A stretch of DNA of 64,000 nucleotides from Catonia carolina (Eukaryota; Arthropoda; Insecta; Hemiptera; Achilidae). A program made the translations under genes and the position numbers. The stretch spans positions 187,426,783 to 187,490,782 of the forward strand of contig JAQMRL010000001.1 of assembly GCA_035578175.1 (NCBI GenBank). Reading direction: 5' to 3'. Positions 44,737 to 55,587 of this stretch are shown one piece after another. The notes beneath the pieces were generated by a model. It had not been told where the DNA came from. It saw only the letters and a program-made list of their open reading frames with translations, and ran no database searches. Position 1 is the first letter of the stretch. Every line of letters begins with the position of its first letter.

Positions 44737-45734
44737 GTAAGTTTTTAAAAAAATAGATAGCTATATTTCTCTTTTAGATAAATTTCAATATATTCTATTT
44801 AAAAGGTTTAATTAAAATAAACGGAATCAAATTTATAATAAATTAAAACATGTGTAAAAGTTGATAATTTCTACTAAAACTTTTACATTAAGTAGAATTA
44901 TCAATGTTTAAAGAACAAGTGGGACAGCAGATTACCTTCAAAATGAAAAAAAAATGTTTAATAAGTTTTATCATAATTTTACCTATTGTCACTTGAAGGC
45001 AAAACATGGTAAAACTGGAAAAGTTGGTGATAGCTTCCAATGTCTTGGGAAGATACAACCCAAAACTAGCAGAAGAGAAATGGGAAAATAGCCGGCAAGG
45101 AAAGATGGCTGCTGCACTCCACTGAACTCCTATCCTGTTTAAGGAGAAAGCATTAATGAGATAAATTAAGCTCATACTATAATATAGTGTTAAAACTTGT
45201 GTTGCTTTATACAAGTAAATGGCTACGAATGACTAGGAAAGACGAACTGAGAAAAGTGAAGAAATTCTAGAGAAAAATTCTTTGCAAGATAATGAGCTCA
45301 AGGATAGTTTACAGACAGCAAGTTATGAGGAATCTTAAGAAGACTGGGCTCGGAAAACAAATGATTGGTAAAGTCTGTAAAAAAACTCGTGTAGCGATGA
45401 AACTCAGAAATACTATGAGGACAATATTTGGATCTTTTCTGGTGGCTGTATACCACTATTTAAAATACAGTTTTCCGTTATACATAGATCACTGTTGTAC
45501 TTAAGTGTAGTTTTTTAGTTATTTTATTATAGTTTACATACACATTTATAAAAATTAATTATTTAATAATCTTAAGTACACAAATATGATTAATTACCTG
45601 ACCACTGCAATGTGCAAAATCCAAATTTAACCATAGTTAATTAAGATGCCTAACCTGAAATCCACTATCACTTCTAACCTTACGAAACAGGAAAACAAGT
45701 GCCATTTGATTATTAAAAATATTATATTTATTTA
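44737..45734. other. Intron 10, no feature seen
   Basis: No supported element; the frames at 44888-45214 and 45292-45504 show no family I recognise. 45225-45500 may be worn LINE or transposon sequence. Confidence 0.3.
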
Positions 45735-46315
45735 TAACGTAAAAACCCGTGACAGTATATGGAAAAAATCACTAATTGTCGGCAGACTAAGCACTTAAGA
45801 AAAAATGCTTGAAATGAAGTTTTAGGTTTTTCAATTTTCTGCAACTTTGTTTCTATACACTTTTGTCCTACAATGGGTATTAAGACAGCAAACGTAAAAA
45901 AAACATTTTCTTATTTTAAGAGGTCAGCTCCTACAAATTTCAGCAGGCATGCCAATTACTTTCATGAAGAGCACCAAATATGAAGTAAATAATATGATTT
46001 TAAACAAAATCATAGGATATTTTTTGACAGAATTGCAAAAAATTGGAAAACTTGCTCGAATAAACTACTACTTCCCGTTGACCAGTTTTTTTTTTCTGTA
46101 GTACCTAACTCTAGTTTGAGTTTCAACTTTGTAAGATATTGCGTTCTTCAAATATTTTATTCACAGAAACACACACACACACACAGACCATTTGGTAAAA
46201 ACATGTTTCTTGGGTTCAGGGGGCATGAAATACGCATTTCCAGTAAAAACTCAGTTTTGAAAAGTCGAAATAACACTTTCCTTCCCTAGTATTCTTTAAA
46301 AGCAAGAGAAAGTAA
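45735..46315 (+). mobile_element. MITE family M, diverged and 5'-truncated
   Basis: Ordered matches: ggaaaaaatcactaatt, tatacacttttgtcctacaa, gaataaactactacttcc, cacacacacacacagacca, aaacatgttt.ttgggttca and the end agcaagagaaagt. Confidence 0.65.
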
Positions 46316-46327
46316 TAAAAAGTGGTA

Positions 46328-46957
46328 CAGTGGGTCCTCGACTTACGAACATTCAACTTACGAACATCCGGAGATACGAACGCCAGAAACTATTTTTTTT
46401 TTTATCACTTGATATTATTTGGAATGTAATTACAACAAAGTTTCCAAACAATGTTTAGAGCTGCCATGGGTTACAAAATTATTTTGGAAGAAAAGAAACT
46501 TGTAACAGTTCAAACATCCATTCAAAACTTTTTTCAAACAAAGCCAAAGCTGTAAATATTGTAAAACCATCTTCAATATGTTTTAAATTTTTATGAAAAT
46601 GTTTACTTTTTATTTTATATTTTTGCTATTTTTAATTTTTAATGGTCTTTTCTTTCTGTATAAAGTATTCAATGTATTTATGTGTTAACTGTATTCAGTT
46701 GGTAAAAGTATATACAGTATTTATTAAGTTACTATAAGTACATATTAAAAACAAAATAAAAAAGTTTAACAGATTTTATCTTTATTTAGTTGCTGAATAC
46801 AATTTCACTAAGTATGCTAGTTTTTGTACGTTATGAAAAGCAATTAGGTCGCTAGTGTCCGCTACGAAATCTACTGACGTGTATTCCGACTTACGAACAA
46901 TTCGACTTGCGAACACTCGGCCGGTACGCATTGTGTTCGTAAGTTGAGGACCCCCTG
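46328..46957 (+). mobile_element. Tigger deletion derivative keeping the transposase C-terminus
   Basis: Ends cagtgggtcctcgacttacg and (inverted) cagggggtcctcaacttacg, with TA outside. The word acttacgaac repeats near both ends. At 46499-46554 a short frame, LVTVQTSIQNFFQTKPKL and stop, matches the end of Tigger-type transposases (QTTLxSFF...KP). Confidence 0.8.
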
Positions 46958-47117
46958 TATACATATAATAGAAAAGCCCCAATATTTTTACATTTTTATT
47001 TTTTACTTTAACTGTGTAATATGCTCTTGTGTGTTTCTTCTTGGTAAAACTAGTAGCTTACTTATCACTAAAATAATTTCCTTTTCTCTTATTAATTAAA
47101 AATGATCTTTTGTACAG

Positions 47118-47265
47118 ATGCCATTGCATATTACCAGGAGTTTCACAGAAAATCAAGATGGCACTTTTGATCCTTATGACAGTAATGCAATAGATGAAAC
47201 ATTTTCTAAAACTGAAAACAATCCTAGAATAAAACCATTAGAACATAAAACATATTTGAAAGTTG
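47118..47265 (+). CDS. C2orf42: C2orf42 homolog, coding exon 11
   Basis: 148 bases, phase 0 to 1. MPLHITRSFTENQDGTFDPY matches [20 protein letters not shown]; the end, KPLEHKTYLKVG, matches RPLELKTFLKVG. Confidence 0.94.
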
Positions 47266-47416
47266 GTAAGTTTAGTGATTTGACGCTTTCTGTTTTATCG
47301 TGTTCTGCAGGCAACTTGCATCATTTGATTCTGCATGGTAGTTTTAATTTTTATATTTTTTAGTAAGTTTGTTAATTTTCTGTGTTAGTAACTTTTAGTA
47401 CTAATGAAATTAATTC

Positions 47417-47493
47417 TAAGGTTGCTATTAAACTATTATATTACAGTATAAAAAAAACAAATCTACAAAATATCTTATACAAAGGAAAAGAGT
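47417..47493 (+). repeat. 77-bp exact duplicate, copy 1
   Basis: From taaggttgctattaaactat to gaaaagagt; identical to 48362-48438, including an 8-A run. Lies in intron 11. Confidence 0.92.
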
Positions 47494-47559
47494 ATAAAGA
47501 ACTTATCCAGACGTAAAAATGTTAACAGATTATGGGACCTGTAAATAAGCTTTCAGGAT

Positions 47560-47660
47560 TAATGATGGTCGTCCTGGGTTCAATTCCTGGTTAGGTCTGA
47601 CGCACAACCCAAGGCTTACGTAGGCATCATCACTCAATAAAAATTAAAAAAATTGTTTTT
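47560..47660 (+). mobile_element. SINE family A, 5'-truncated
   Basis: gggttcaattcctggttagg (B box), then cccaaggcttacg...catcactcaataaaaatt. Confidence 0.65.
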
Positions 47661-48043
47661 ATGTTCTTTCATCCTAGTTCTATTAACCACATGGTTATTG
47701 TTTTTTTATACCTTATGATGTGTGGTATATTTTTAAGGTGTAAGGAAAACAGATTCAGTAACATGCGTGCCAAGTAGCAGAAATGCATTTGGTTTGTTTT
47801 TGAGGGTTTTTGTAAATGTAAGAGAGCCTTGAACCTTGTATTAAAATACTGTATTAAAATTAACGTATGGTTTTCATTTTACATTAATTACTCATGTTTA
47901 AACATAGATTGTATTGTTTATTAACTACATTGCCAAGAGGAAGTTTCACTTCAGATATTTTTTTGAATATTTTCATTGCATGTATGATATTTCTTTTATT
48001 TACTTGTATCATAAACAGAAAATATTCATTTTCCTGTTCTCAG

Positions 48044-48171
48044 GTAACACTGCCGAAGATCAAATTACACCAACACCTTTTATAATAGAATGGATGCCAG
48101 ACGTGTTACCTTTGTCCCATGTTGGGGAACTCAGATTAGTCTTTGAATATGGGCACTTAAAACCTGGATAA
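48044..48171 (+). CDS. C2orf42: C2orf42 homolog, coding exon 12 and stop codon
   Basis: 128 bases after gttctcag, in phase with exon 11. [20 protein letters not shown] and FEYGHLKPG then TAA at 48169. Human has [20 protein letters not shown] and FEYGH, followed by a longer tail; the insect protein ends about nine residues into that point. The exon is bracketed by an exact 77-bp duplication (47417-47493 and 48362-48438). No AATAAA close to the stop is obvious. Confidence 0.94.
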
Positions 48172-48361
48172 TTGTTTGTAATAATAGTTTTATTTAGCAT
48201 AATACTGTTGACATTTAGTCATACTTCAACTTCTATTCCATTATTTTCATTAATGTTATATTACTTTGTATATAGTGTACGTTTTCAACTGTAAATTTTA
48301 TAAATAGTGTATTATTATAGTATGAAAATAGTTTATAAAAATATTCTTTTTATAGTGTGTA

Positions 48362-48438
48362 TAAGGTTGCTATTAAACTATTATATTACAGTATAAAAAA
48401 AACAAATCTACAAAATATCTTATACAAAGGAAAAGAGT
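48362..48438 (+). repeat. 77-bp exact duplicate, copy 2
   Basis: Identical to 47417-47493; lies 190 bases after the C2orf42 stop codon. Confidence 0.92.
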
Positions 48439-48531
48439 GTTTAATAGTTGTGTATATTATACATGTTATTTTTTAAGCCGGTCATAGCATTCAATTTTTA
48501 TTGAATTACAAGTAAAGAAAACCATGTATAG

Positions 48532-48858
48532 GTATCAGGTGAACTAATGTCCCATAGCCGAGCGAGTGAGAGGGAGATATGTGGCATAATACGCATGCGC
48601 TCAAAGGTCTTTACCGTTATAATCCAAATCTGAAAACATACTATAGTCGTTATCTTGCTTGTTAGTTTACTGCATGCATGCATTGCTTTACTTTGCTTTA
48701 TGCATGCATTGGTTTACTGCATGCATTGTTGTGCTTGCTCACAACAATGAGTAAAATTAAAGACAATGTTATTGGAACGGAGCATATAGCTTGTGCGAGT
48801 GAGAGCGTTATGCATTCTCTCACTCCCACGGCTAGGGGACATTAGTTCATCTGAATAC
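48532..48858. mobile_element. MITE, about 327 bp
   Basis: Left caggtgaactaatgtcccat and inverted right cagatgaactaatgtcccct, both followed by agccg and a gagtgagag word. The centre holds three gcatgcat(tg) repeats at 48670-48730. Superfamily not clear. Confidence 0.7.
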
Positions 48859-48939
48859 TATATTCTACAAATTATTGTGTGACAATTATTATACTTTGTC
48901 AGTATAATAAAAAACTTTTACTTAAATATTATTTTAGAA

Positions 48940-49110
48940 GGCCCATTGATCTAGTGATAAGCACATCTGGCTTGTGTGCTAGGAGTCCTGGGTTTGATTC
49001 GTGATCAGGTCTAGCATTTTTTCATAATTCATTCTCATCTATCATGCATCAACATCTGCATTAGCCTTGAAGTGCATAATACTAGAATGTAAAATAAAAA
49101 ATAAAACACT
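48940..49110 (+). mobile_element. SINE family C
   Basis: ggcccattgatctagtgata (A box), gggtttgattcgtgatcagg (B box region), tctgcattagcc and an A-rich tail. Confidence 0.7.
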
Positions 49111-50394
49111 AAACCAAAATAGATAAAACTTTTATCAATATTCATAAATTATAAATCAGTAATTTGGAGAACAGTAATATTTTTTACATGTAACATGATG
49201 CTGTTAATTTTCTATACCGTGATTTTTTTCTTAATGTTGTATTATTTTACAAACAGTTGCTGAAGGAATTCTTTTTTTTTAAATTAAATTGTACTGTAGT
49301 TAATTAGCTTGATTTCATAACTTTTTCGTCGGTTAAGAAATACAGCAAAACTTCACTAATTCAGAACTTCTATAATTCAGACTGACAAGACAGTAAAGTA
49401 TTTGTAGTAGGCATAATGGTCTACATGTGGCCTACATCAGAAATTGTGTTATTGTGCGTTAAGTGTGTTATTGTGTTCAAAATGAGTAAATGTGGTTCGT
49501 ATAAGTCACTTACTGTAAAACAAAAGTTTTTAAATGTAAGTTATAGATGAAGGTGATTCAGCTCGAGAGTGTTTTGTGTGAATTTGGAATCAGTAAATCG
49601 ACTTACTGTGATATTACAAATTTTTCATTGAGTCGGTACTTTGACAATTGTGAAATTAAGCAAAAGCGAATGACTGGAGCGAAACCAAGTGACATTGATG
49701 AAGCCGTTTGGACATGGTACAAACAACAACGAGCTGCTGGTGTTCCCATTGTTGGAGTAGAGTTACAGTGTGCTGCTGAGCAATTTGCTACTCGATTTCA
49801 AAATAAAGAATTAAAGGCAAGTACAAAATGGTTGTTTAGGTTCAAAAATCGATATGGGATAGTAAACCGAACGATATTTCTCAGTACAGACCAATACGGT
49901 GTTCAGACATTTCAAGAAAATCTGAATATGATTATTCATGATAATGAACTTGCACCATGGCAAATCTATAGTGCCGACGAAACCGGATTATTTTGGAAAG
50001 CGATGCCAAAAAATACACAGGCAAGCAAAACCGAAATGCATACTCCTGGACATAAGCTTAATAAAATGAGGCTCTCTGTGTTGTTGTGTGCTAATTCTGA
50101 TGGTTCCCATAAATTAAAAGTCTGTTGTGGTTGGGAATGCAAAAATCCAAGCAATGAAAAGTTTAAAACAGACTGACATTTCTGTAATTTATAAAACTCA
50201 CAGAAACGCGCATGGTTCAGCAGTGAAAATTTCCAATTCGTGGTTCCACTACGATTTCATTCTGCCTGTCAAATCTTTTCAGATGAAAGAAAAAGGTATT
50301 CCACTAGAACACACTAAAGCTCTACTACTCTTGGATAACGCTTCATTGCATCCGTTTAAAGATATTTTACGGAGCAGTGATGGAAATTGTTGTT

Positions 50395-50930
50395 CTTGGC
50401 CATTGTTGAATGGCCAAGAGAGAGCAGAAATGTGGAAGGAATACGTAGACAAACTCTACAGGGGAAAGAATTAGATCATGGTGTGATAGAACAAGAAACT
50501 GATGTTGAAGAAGATCAAACAGGTGACCATATACTAAGAGAGGAATTCAATTGGGCACTCAAGGATATGAATAAGACAGCAGGAATAGATAACATACCAT
50601 TGGAATTATTATTACATTGTGGAGAAGTTGCACAAAAAAATTGTACAAACTTGTGTATGGAATGTATGAGAGTGGAGAAGTACCGATGGACTTTAAAAGA
50701 AATATTATGATTCCCATACCAAAAAAATTAGGAGCGGAGAAGAGTGAACATTACAGAACTATCAGCCTAATAAGACATGCATCCAAGATGACCAATTTGG
50801 ACTTATAAGGAGATGGGAACTCTATATTCCGACGAATAAAAGACTGCAGATGAAGGCGGAGCATAGTGGCCTAGAACATAGCACAGAGCTAGTTGATTCG
50901 GCAACCATATTCTGCGTTGTCACGTTGTGG
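50395..50930 (+). pseudogene. LINE reverse transcriptase fragment inside the Tigger
   Basis: ERAEMWKEYVDKLYRGKE, FNWALKDMNKTAGIDNIPLE and ESGEVPMDFKRNIMIPIPKK with a following EHYRTISLI box. This is the N-terminal reverse transcriptase part of an RTE-like LINE, lacking the catalytic FADD box, with frame breaks. Confidence 0.7.
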
Positions 50931-51054
50931 TCCTGCTGTTCATGTTACTAAAAGTTTTAGATTCATTCTTCTTGAAAGGTCATACAAAATATTTAAAATC
51001 TGTTGATCCATTAGTTGAAGAATTAAACAGCAAACCGAGACGAAGCTTTTTATT

Positions 51055-51270
51055 GCAAGAAAGAGTGATTTTCCCAAAGTATTATTAAGCCAAACTAAGG
51101 TTGCTTTTCTTTTTGCATCATTCATTAATGATTAAAATTAGATTATGTTTTTTGAAGTTAGTTTTTCTGTTTATTTCTGATGTATTATTACTATTGTTAG
51201 GTTACATTGTTCATTATTTGCATTGGCAAAAGAAAGTCGTGTGACTGTTCACACCGGATTTTTTAATGTA
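51055..51270 (-). repeat. MITE family M, end fragment
   Basis: Antisense piece with gcatcattcattaatgatta, ttgcattggcaaaagaaagt and caccggatttttt, matching the left end of family M in reverse. Lies within the Tigger element. Confidence 0.65.
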
Positions 51271-51680
51271 CTGTACTTTAATACAGTTTTGTATAAAATC
51301 AGAGAAATACGGTGTAATTTGCGTTATTTTGGGAATAACGGATAAATTTACGTATATGTTCTCTAATTTGGTCTGGACTTGGTCCACATTAGTCTGGATT
51401 AGCGAGGTTTTACTGTAATTTTCATTACTCTAATACACTTGGAAAGTTGTTAACAGATTTATAATGTGTAAATTATTTAAATTACTTGGGAAAACATGAA
51501 AATTGCTTTAATTGAATTTACGAGTGCTTTGTGCAGGAGATGGGACAGAATACGTAAAGAGCAAATATTCATAACAATGAAATAAAAAAATATTTTATTG
51601 TTAGTGTATTTTATCTGTTTTGGTATTATTCATGGTTTGTGAACTTTAATTTGATATTCTACTTAAATTTTCTTGAAAAT

Positions 51681-52055
51681 CTTCTTCTTCTTCTTTCTCT
51701 CTCCCCATGTGCCTTACAGCGTCGGGGTAGTCTCGGACAACTTCCTCCATTGTACTCTATCCGCCGCCAATCAATTTCCAAATCGTAAATTAGGTTTGTC
51801 CAGTCTTTTATTCCGAAAATTCCTGTCCTGTCCGAGGCTATTTATGTGACTTTGAATCCGCTTTTTCAACGTGTGGGTGATTGGCCCAACGACGTCGTTT
51901 TTGGAGTACTTCTTCGTCTGGCTCCTACCCTTTGACCTGTCCGGCTTGGGAGGCCCTGCTGGTAGTTACACTACCGCCGGCATAGCTCTCCGGGTCTTGA
52001 GAGCACGCAAGCCCCTCCACCATCTACAAGGTCCTGTACTCCCTAGGAGGGGTTT
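51681..52055 (-). pseudogene. Probable LINE end fragments
   Basis: A (CTT)n start followed by atgtgccttacagcgtcggg resembles the antisense 3' ends of LINEs in this window. 51900-52045 is unusually GC-rich for the region. No protein motif is visible. Confidence 0.4.
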
Positions 52056-52756
52056 CTTGAAAATGCTTGTATTAAGTAAACAAAAATTGAAATGTGTGTT
52101 CAGCTTATAGAATGTATCAGAAAATAATTTTGTCTGTGTTAATTTTTTTCTTTTAAGTTTCATTTCTTATTTTGCTACTCTTCCGTTATGTGGACACCAC
52201 TCGTATTTCAGATTTTTTCCATTTAATTGTTGGGTTATTAATGTGGAAGTGAATGGAATATAGATACATTTTATTTATAAATGAAAAACAACATTATATA
52301 TTTATCACAATTTTATCAATTTGGAATTTTGTTGATTTTTTATGGTAAAACTGTGCATCCACATAACTGCCAAATGACTGTTGCCATTTTTCCGTTATCT
52401 GGTCGTCACATTATTATAGCACAACATGTCTATCATCTTGTCTCTCCTGTTGTGAATTTAATTTTTATCTAATTGGGTACATAATTTGGTGAATAAAATT
52501 TAAAATAGTACTAAAGTAACCAGTTTATTACTTTATAAATGATAGAAGTACTGAGAGTACAAGCAGTATTGTCTGCCGTGTATTGATTATTTTCTGTGGA
52601 TTAACTTGCTTTTTGCAAGTTGATAGCAAGATCGAATGGGGAATGACAATTTGAAATTGTCTCGCGTGTGAAGAAGATGTGATTAAATTTTTCCAGGAAC
52701 AGACATACTGCTCCAACATCAACTCTCTGTGAGACCTTACAAAATTACTTTTTACC
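52056..52756. other. No feature seen
   Basis: AT-rich, no recognised gene or repeat. Confidence 0.35.
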
Positions 52757-52885
52757 TTGTTGTTGTTGTTGTTGTTGTTTAGGTCATCAGCTGAAAGGGT
52801 GGTTTGAACCTGTAGAGGTTTCACTAAGTAAATCGAGGAGTGAGGTGGTTTATCAGTGCCTTCCTCATTACAGACAGGATTGTGC
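52757..52885 (+). repeat. Interspersed repeat family R, start fragment with (TTG)n
   Basis: (ttg)7 then ggtcatcagctgaaagg, gtttgaacctgtagaggttt and gtgccttcctcat, as at 21553. Confidence 0.7.
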
Positions 52886-54480
52886 ATAAGTTCCTAAGAT
52901 CTACCTTAACCTTAATGATGAATTTAAGTTAGGTTTTAATCTCAATTTAGTTTTACTTCTGACTGATCTCTTTTAATGACTGTTAAGAGCACATTTTCTT
53001 ATTAAGTTCTGATGTAAGGCGTCTTGTGTGTCTGGAGACTTCCCTGGACAAGAGAGCAAGTTATGCTCACACCCTTGCTCTCAAAACTTTAATAATATTA
53101 TTTATCCAAATTAGGCTAGTAACAGTTACCAGTCACAAGAAATAGAGTTTTATGGAATGGCCTCCGGGTCAATGCTTTCGGGTGACCAATCAGAGGGGAG
53201 GTGGCGAGAATAATGCCAGCAAACCAATTACCCAATCACCTTGCTGATGAATTTAAGTTAGGTTATAGGTTAATTAACTTTTACTCAATTGATACTAAGA
53301 TTGGTGGCGCATGTCTAATGAAAGGCATAATAATAGGTATGGAATGTATTGGGAATTAGTTCCATTATGCAGGTGCTTTTATTACATTCGATAATTTGCT
53401 TGTTTTCAGCTTCAACAAATACAATACTATCGCTTTCGTGTGTAAAATAACCAAACTATGTATCTAATTCGTTCGTTTGTTTGTGTAGTGTAAAAATGGA
53501 AGACATCGAAGTTGTGTCCACATAATGGAAGAGTACCCTTATATTTTAACAAAAATATATCTCTATCGATGTGTTTTGTTGAAATTGTGATTTTAAATCG
53601 CACTTACTACTTAATTCACCCATGTCTCCATCACTTTATTCCAAGTATTAAATTAACTTTCACCATTAAATATATAAGTTGAGTCAGTATTCAAATCTTT
53701 CGTTTTTGTCAATCTATCCAACTGTAGCTTTAAATAGTTTAATATTTTTATGTTTCTTTGTGGTAAATCATGTGCTAATTTAATTACTGAAAATGTATGA
53801 TTGATCAAGCTGTACTAATTTTGTTGATTGGGATGTTACATCACTACTGGTTTTGTGCTCATTACTAAAGTTTGAAAAGCAAAACCTACTCACAAATATT
53901 TTAGTAATCATTAAAAATTTACGAGACAAGTTGCCTTTGTAAAATTGCATAAGATATCTGATATTTTATGTATTATGCTTAGGAAGGGTTAAACTTTAAA
54001 ATATTATAATTTAGTACATAAAAGTAATATGTTCATTTGAACCAGGAAATTGTTACACTTAAACACATATAATCGCATTAAATGTATTGATGCCGGCATA
54101 TAAGATTGCATTTCTGTTAGACAGAGATAGTGATGGTCGAGTGAGGTACTCGATGCAATAGTCATGCCTTTCTAATAACAGAGTATTAGTATAGTAATGC
54201 TGCCAGCTGATTTTTTTACACGTCATCACACTGTCAATAACGATTATGACATGTTATCTAAATTTATATAAGATGTTTCCTTTAATTGTCGTTTTTAGAT
54301 ACTGTAGTACACATGTTCTGTGGGTTGCATATACAAGTGCAATCTTTTACGTCGGCACAATACTCTATGAGAAAAATAAGCGAAACTACTTATTCATTAG
54401 AAACAAAATAGTTCTCAGAATGAGAAACAGTCTTATTTAATTTGTTGCATTTAAAAAATTTGTTTATTTAAATCTTGCAA
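52886..54480. other. No gene seen; one short repeated word
   Basis: gatgaatttaagttaggtt occurs at about 52917 and 53248, suggesting a worn duplication. No exon or element ends identified. Confidence 0.35.
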
Positions 54481-54935
54481 AAAGACTCAAAAGAACAAGA
54501 CAAGTTGTCTTGAATTTGGTAATGATGAGTTTTCATTTCTTCGCCTTGAATCTTTTCTTAGCCATTTCTCAAAAATAAAATAACAAGACAAGTTGTCTTG
54601 AATTTGGTGGAGATGAGTTTTCATTTCTTCGCCTTGAATCTTTTCTTGGCCATTTCTCTTTGAGGTTCTTCACAATTCAGCAACTTCTCAAAGTACTCAG
54701 GTATGATCTTGCAATTTTCCTTATTGTTTTCATCTAGTGACCATTCTCTTTCTGAAAGCATAAGCAAAGGTTGATAGCCTGTCAAGTGGTGTTTGAATAT
54801 CCTGTAGAAGTTTCTACTGTTTTTCCTTGAACTCTGACTTTTCTTGAATGCTTTGGATTTCTTTTGATATCTGATTTCTCTTGGCTTGTCGGATTGTTTT
54901 TGCTGTCTGTTTTTTGATTTCCGTGTATGTTATAC
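54480..54935 (-). pseudogene. LINE linker fragment with an 88-bp tandem duplication
   Basis: The minus strand reads NFYRIFKHHLTGYQPLLMLS, then PEYFEKLLNCEEPQREMAKK, the segment between endonuclease and reverse transcriptase in RTE-like LINEs, with frame breaks. Within it caagacaagttgtcttgaat recurs at 54496 and 54584 with the following 70 bases (one copy carries small changes). Confidence 0.65.
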
Positions 54936-55520
54936 ATTTTCCTTCTGTTTTATTAGAGTAATTAAAATTGTTCACGTGAAGATGTCATTTATTTTACTGA
55001 ATCTCGTCTTAAAGCTTGACATTCTACTCGCTACTTAAAACCGGAATACTTTTGGACTACATAGTGCAAATATGGATAACTTTTTTATGTATTAAAAATC
55101 TGGCATCACCAAAACTTTTGAACATCACTATGTCATCCATCCTCCAATAATCTTCTCTCCTTATTTTGTACATATGAACAATATTAGTCTAGTTTTCTTT
55201 TGTAACTTTGTTTATTGCTTCATTAGTAATATTTTTCAACTTGGTCAATGAGAAATCTCTAATTACTTTATTCTCTCATACACTTTTTTTTTAGCTCAAG
55301 CGAGTTTCATTGGGTTAAGTTCACACAAGGTGGTAACCATAGAACATCATGGACCATACTACTTGAGGAACTTTTTAAGTCAATAAATTTATATAGCGAC
55401 TTAATCAGTTATTTATTCTGCTGAAATAATTTACATTTTCTCATCTTTACCGAACATGGTATTCCTTGTTGCAGCCATGCAATCATTTCGTTTTTAACGG
55501 TGTGTTTGAATAGAATTACA
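54936..55520. other. Probable worn LINE sequence, then nothing recognised
   Basis: Continues antisense to the LINE fragment on its left; no clear motif. Ends in the left target duplication of the RTE element (55510-55520). Confidence 0.3.
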
Positions 55521-55587
55521 TCATCATCATCATAAGCATCACGGTTTAGGCCTTGTAGTCCTGTTCCGTTCTCAAGCTAGCAAATCT

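Larger units (their letters stand above)
49343..51415 (+). mobile_element. Tigger/pogo element split by a LINE fragment
   Basis: Ends cagcaaaacttcactaattc (left) and cagtaaaacctcgctaatcc (right, inverted), flanked by TA, 2073 bp. The transposase begins near 49482 (MSKCGSYKSLTVKQK, then a frame break) and continues at 49547-50176. It has a CENP-B-type helix-turn-helix part (GISKSTYCDI; WYKQQRAAGVPIVGVEL) and the first catalytic Asp in YSADETGLFWKAMP. After another frame break, 50195-50390 has the second Asp in LLLDNASLHP. The third acidic region is missing because LINE sequence begins at about 50395. Confidence 0.82.

Noticed and set aside
47894..48043. Open frames leading into exon 12
   Set aside because: They read through the T-rich intron end; the acceptor at 48043 and the exon phases define the coding part.
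54246..54440. 64-residue plus frame
   Set aside because: No recognisable motif, no splice or promoter context; AT-rich chance frame.
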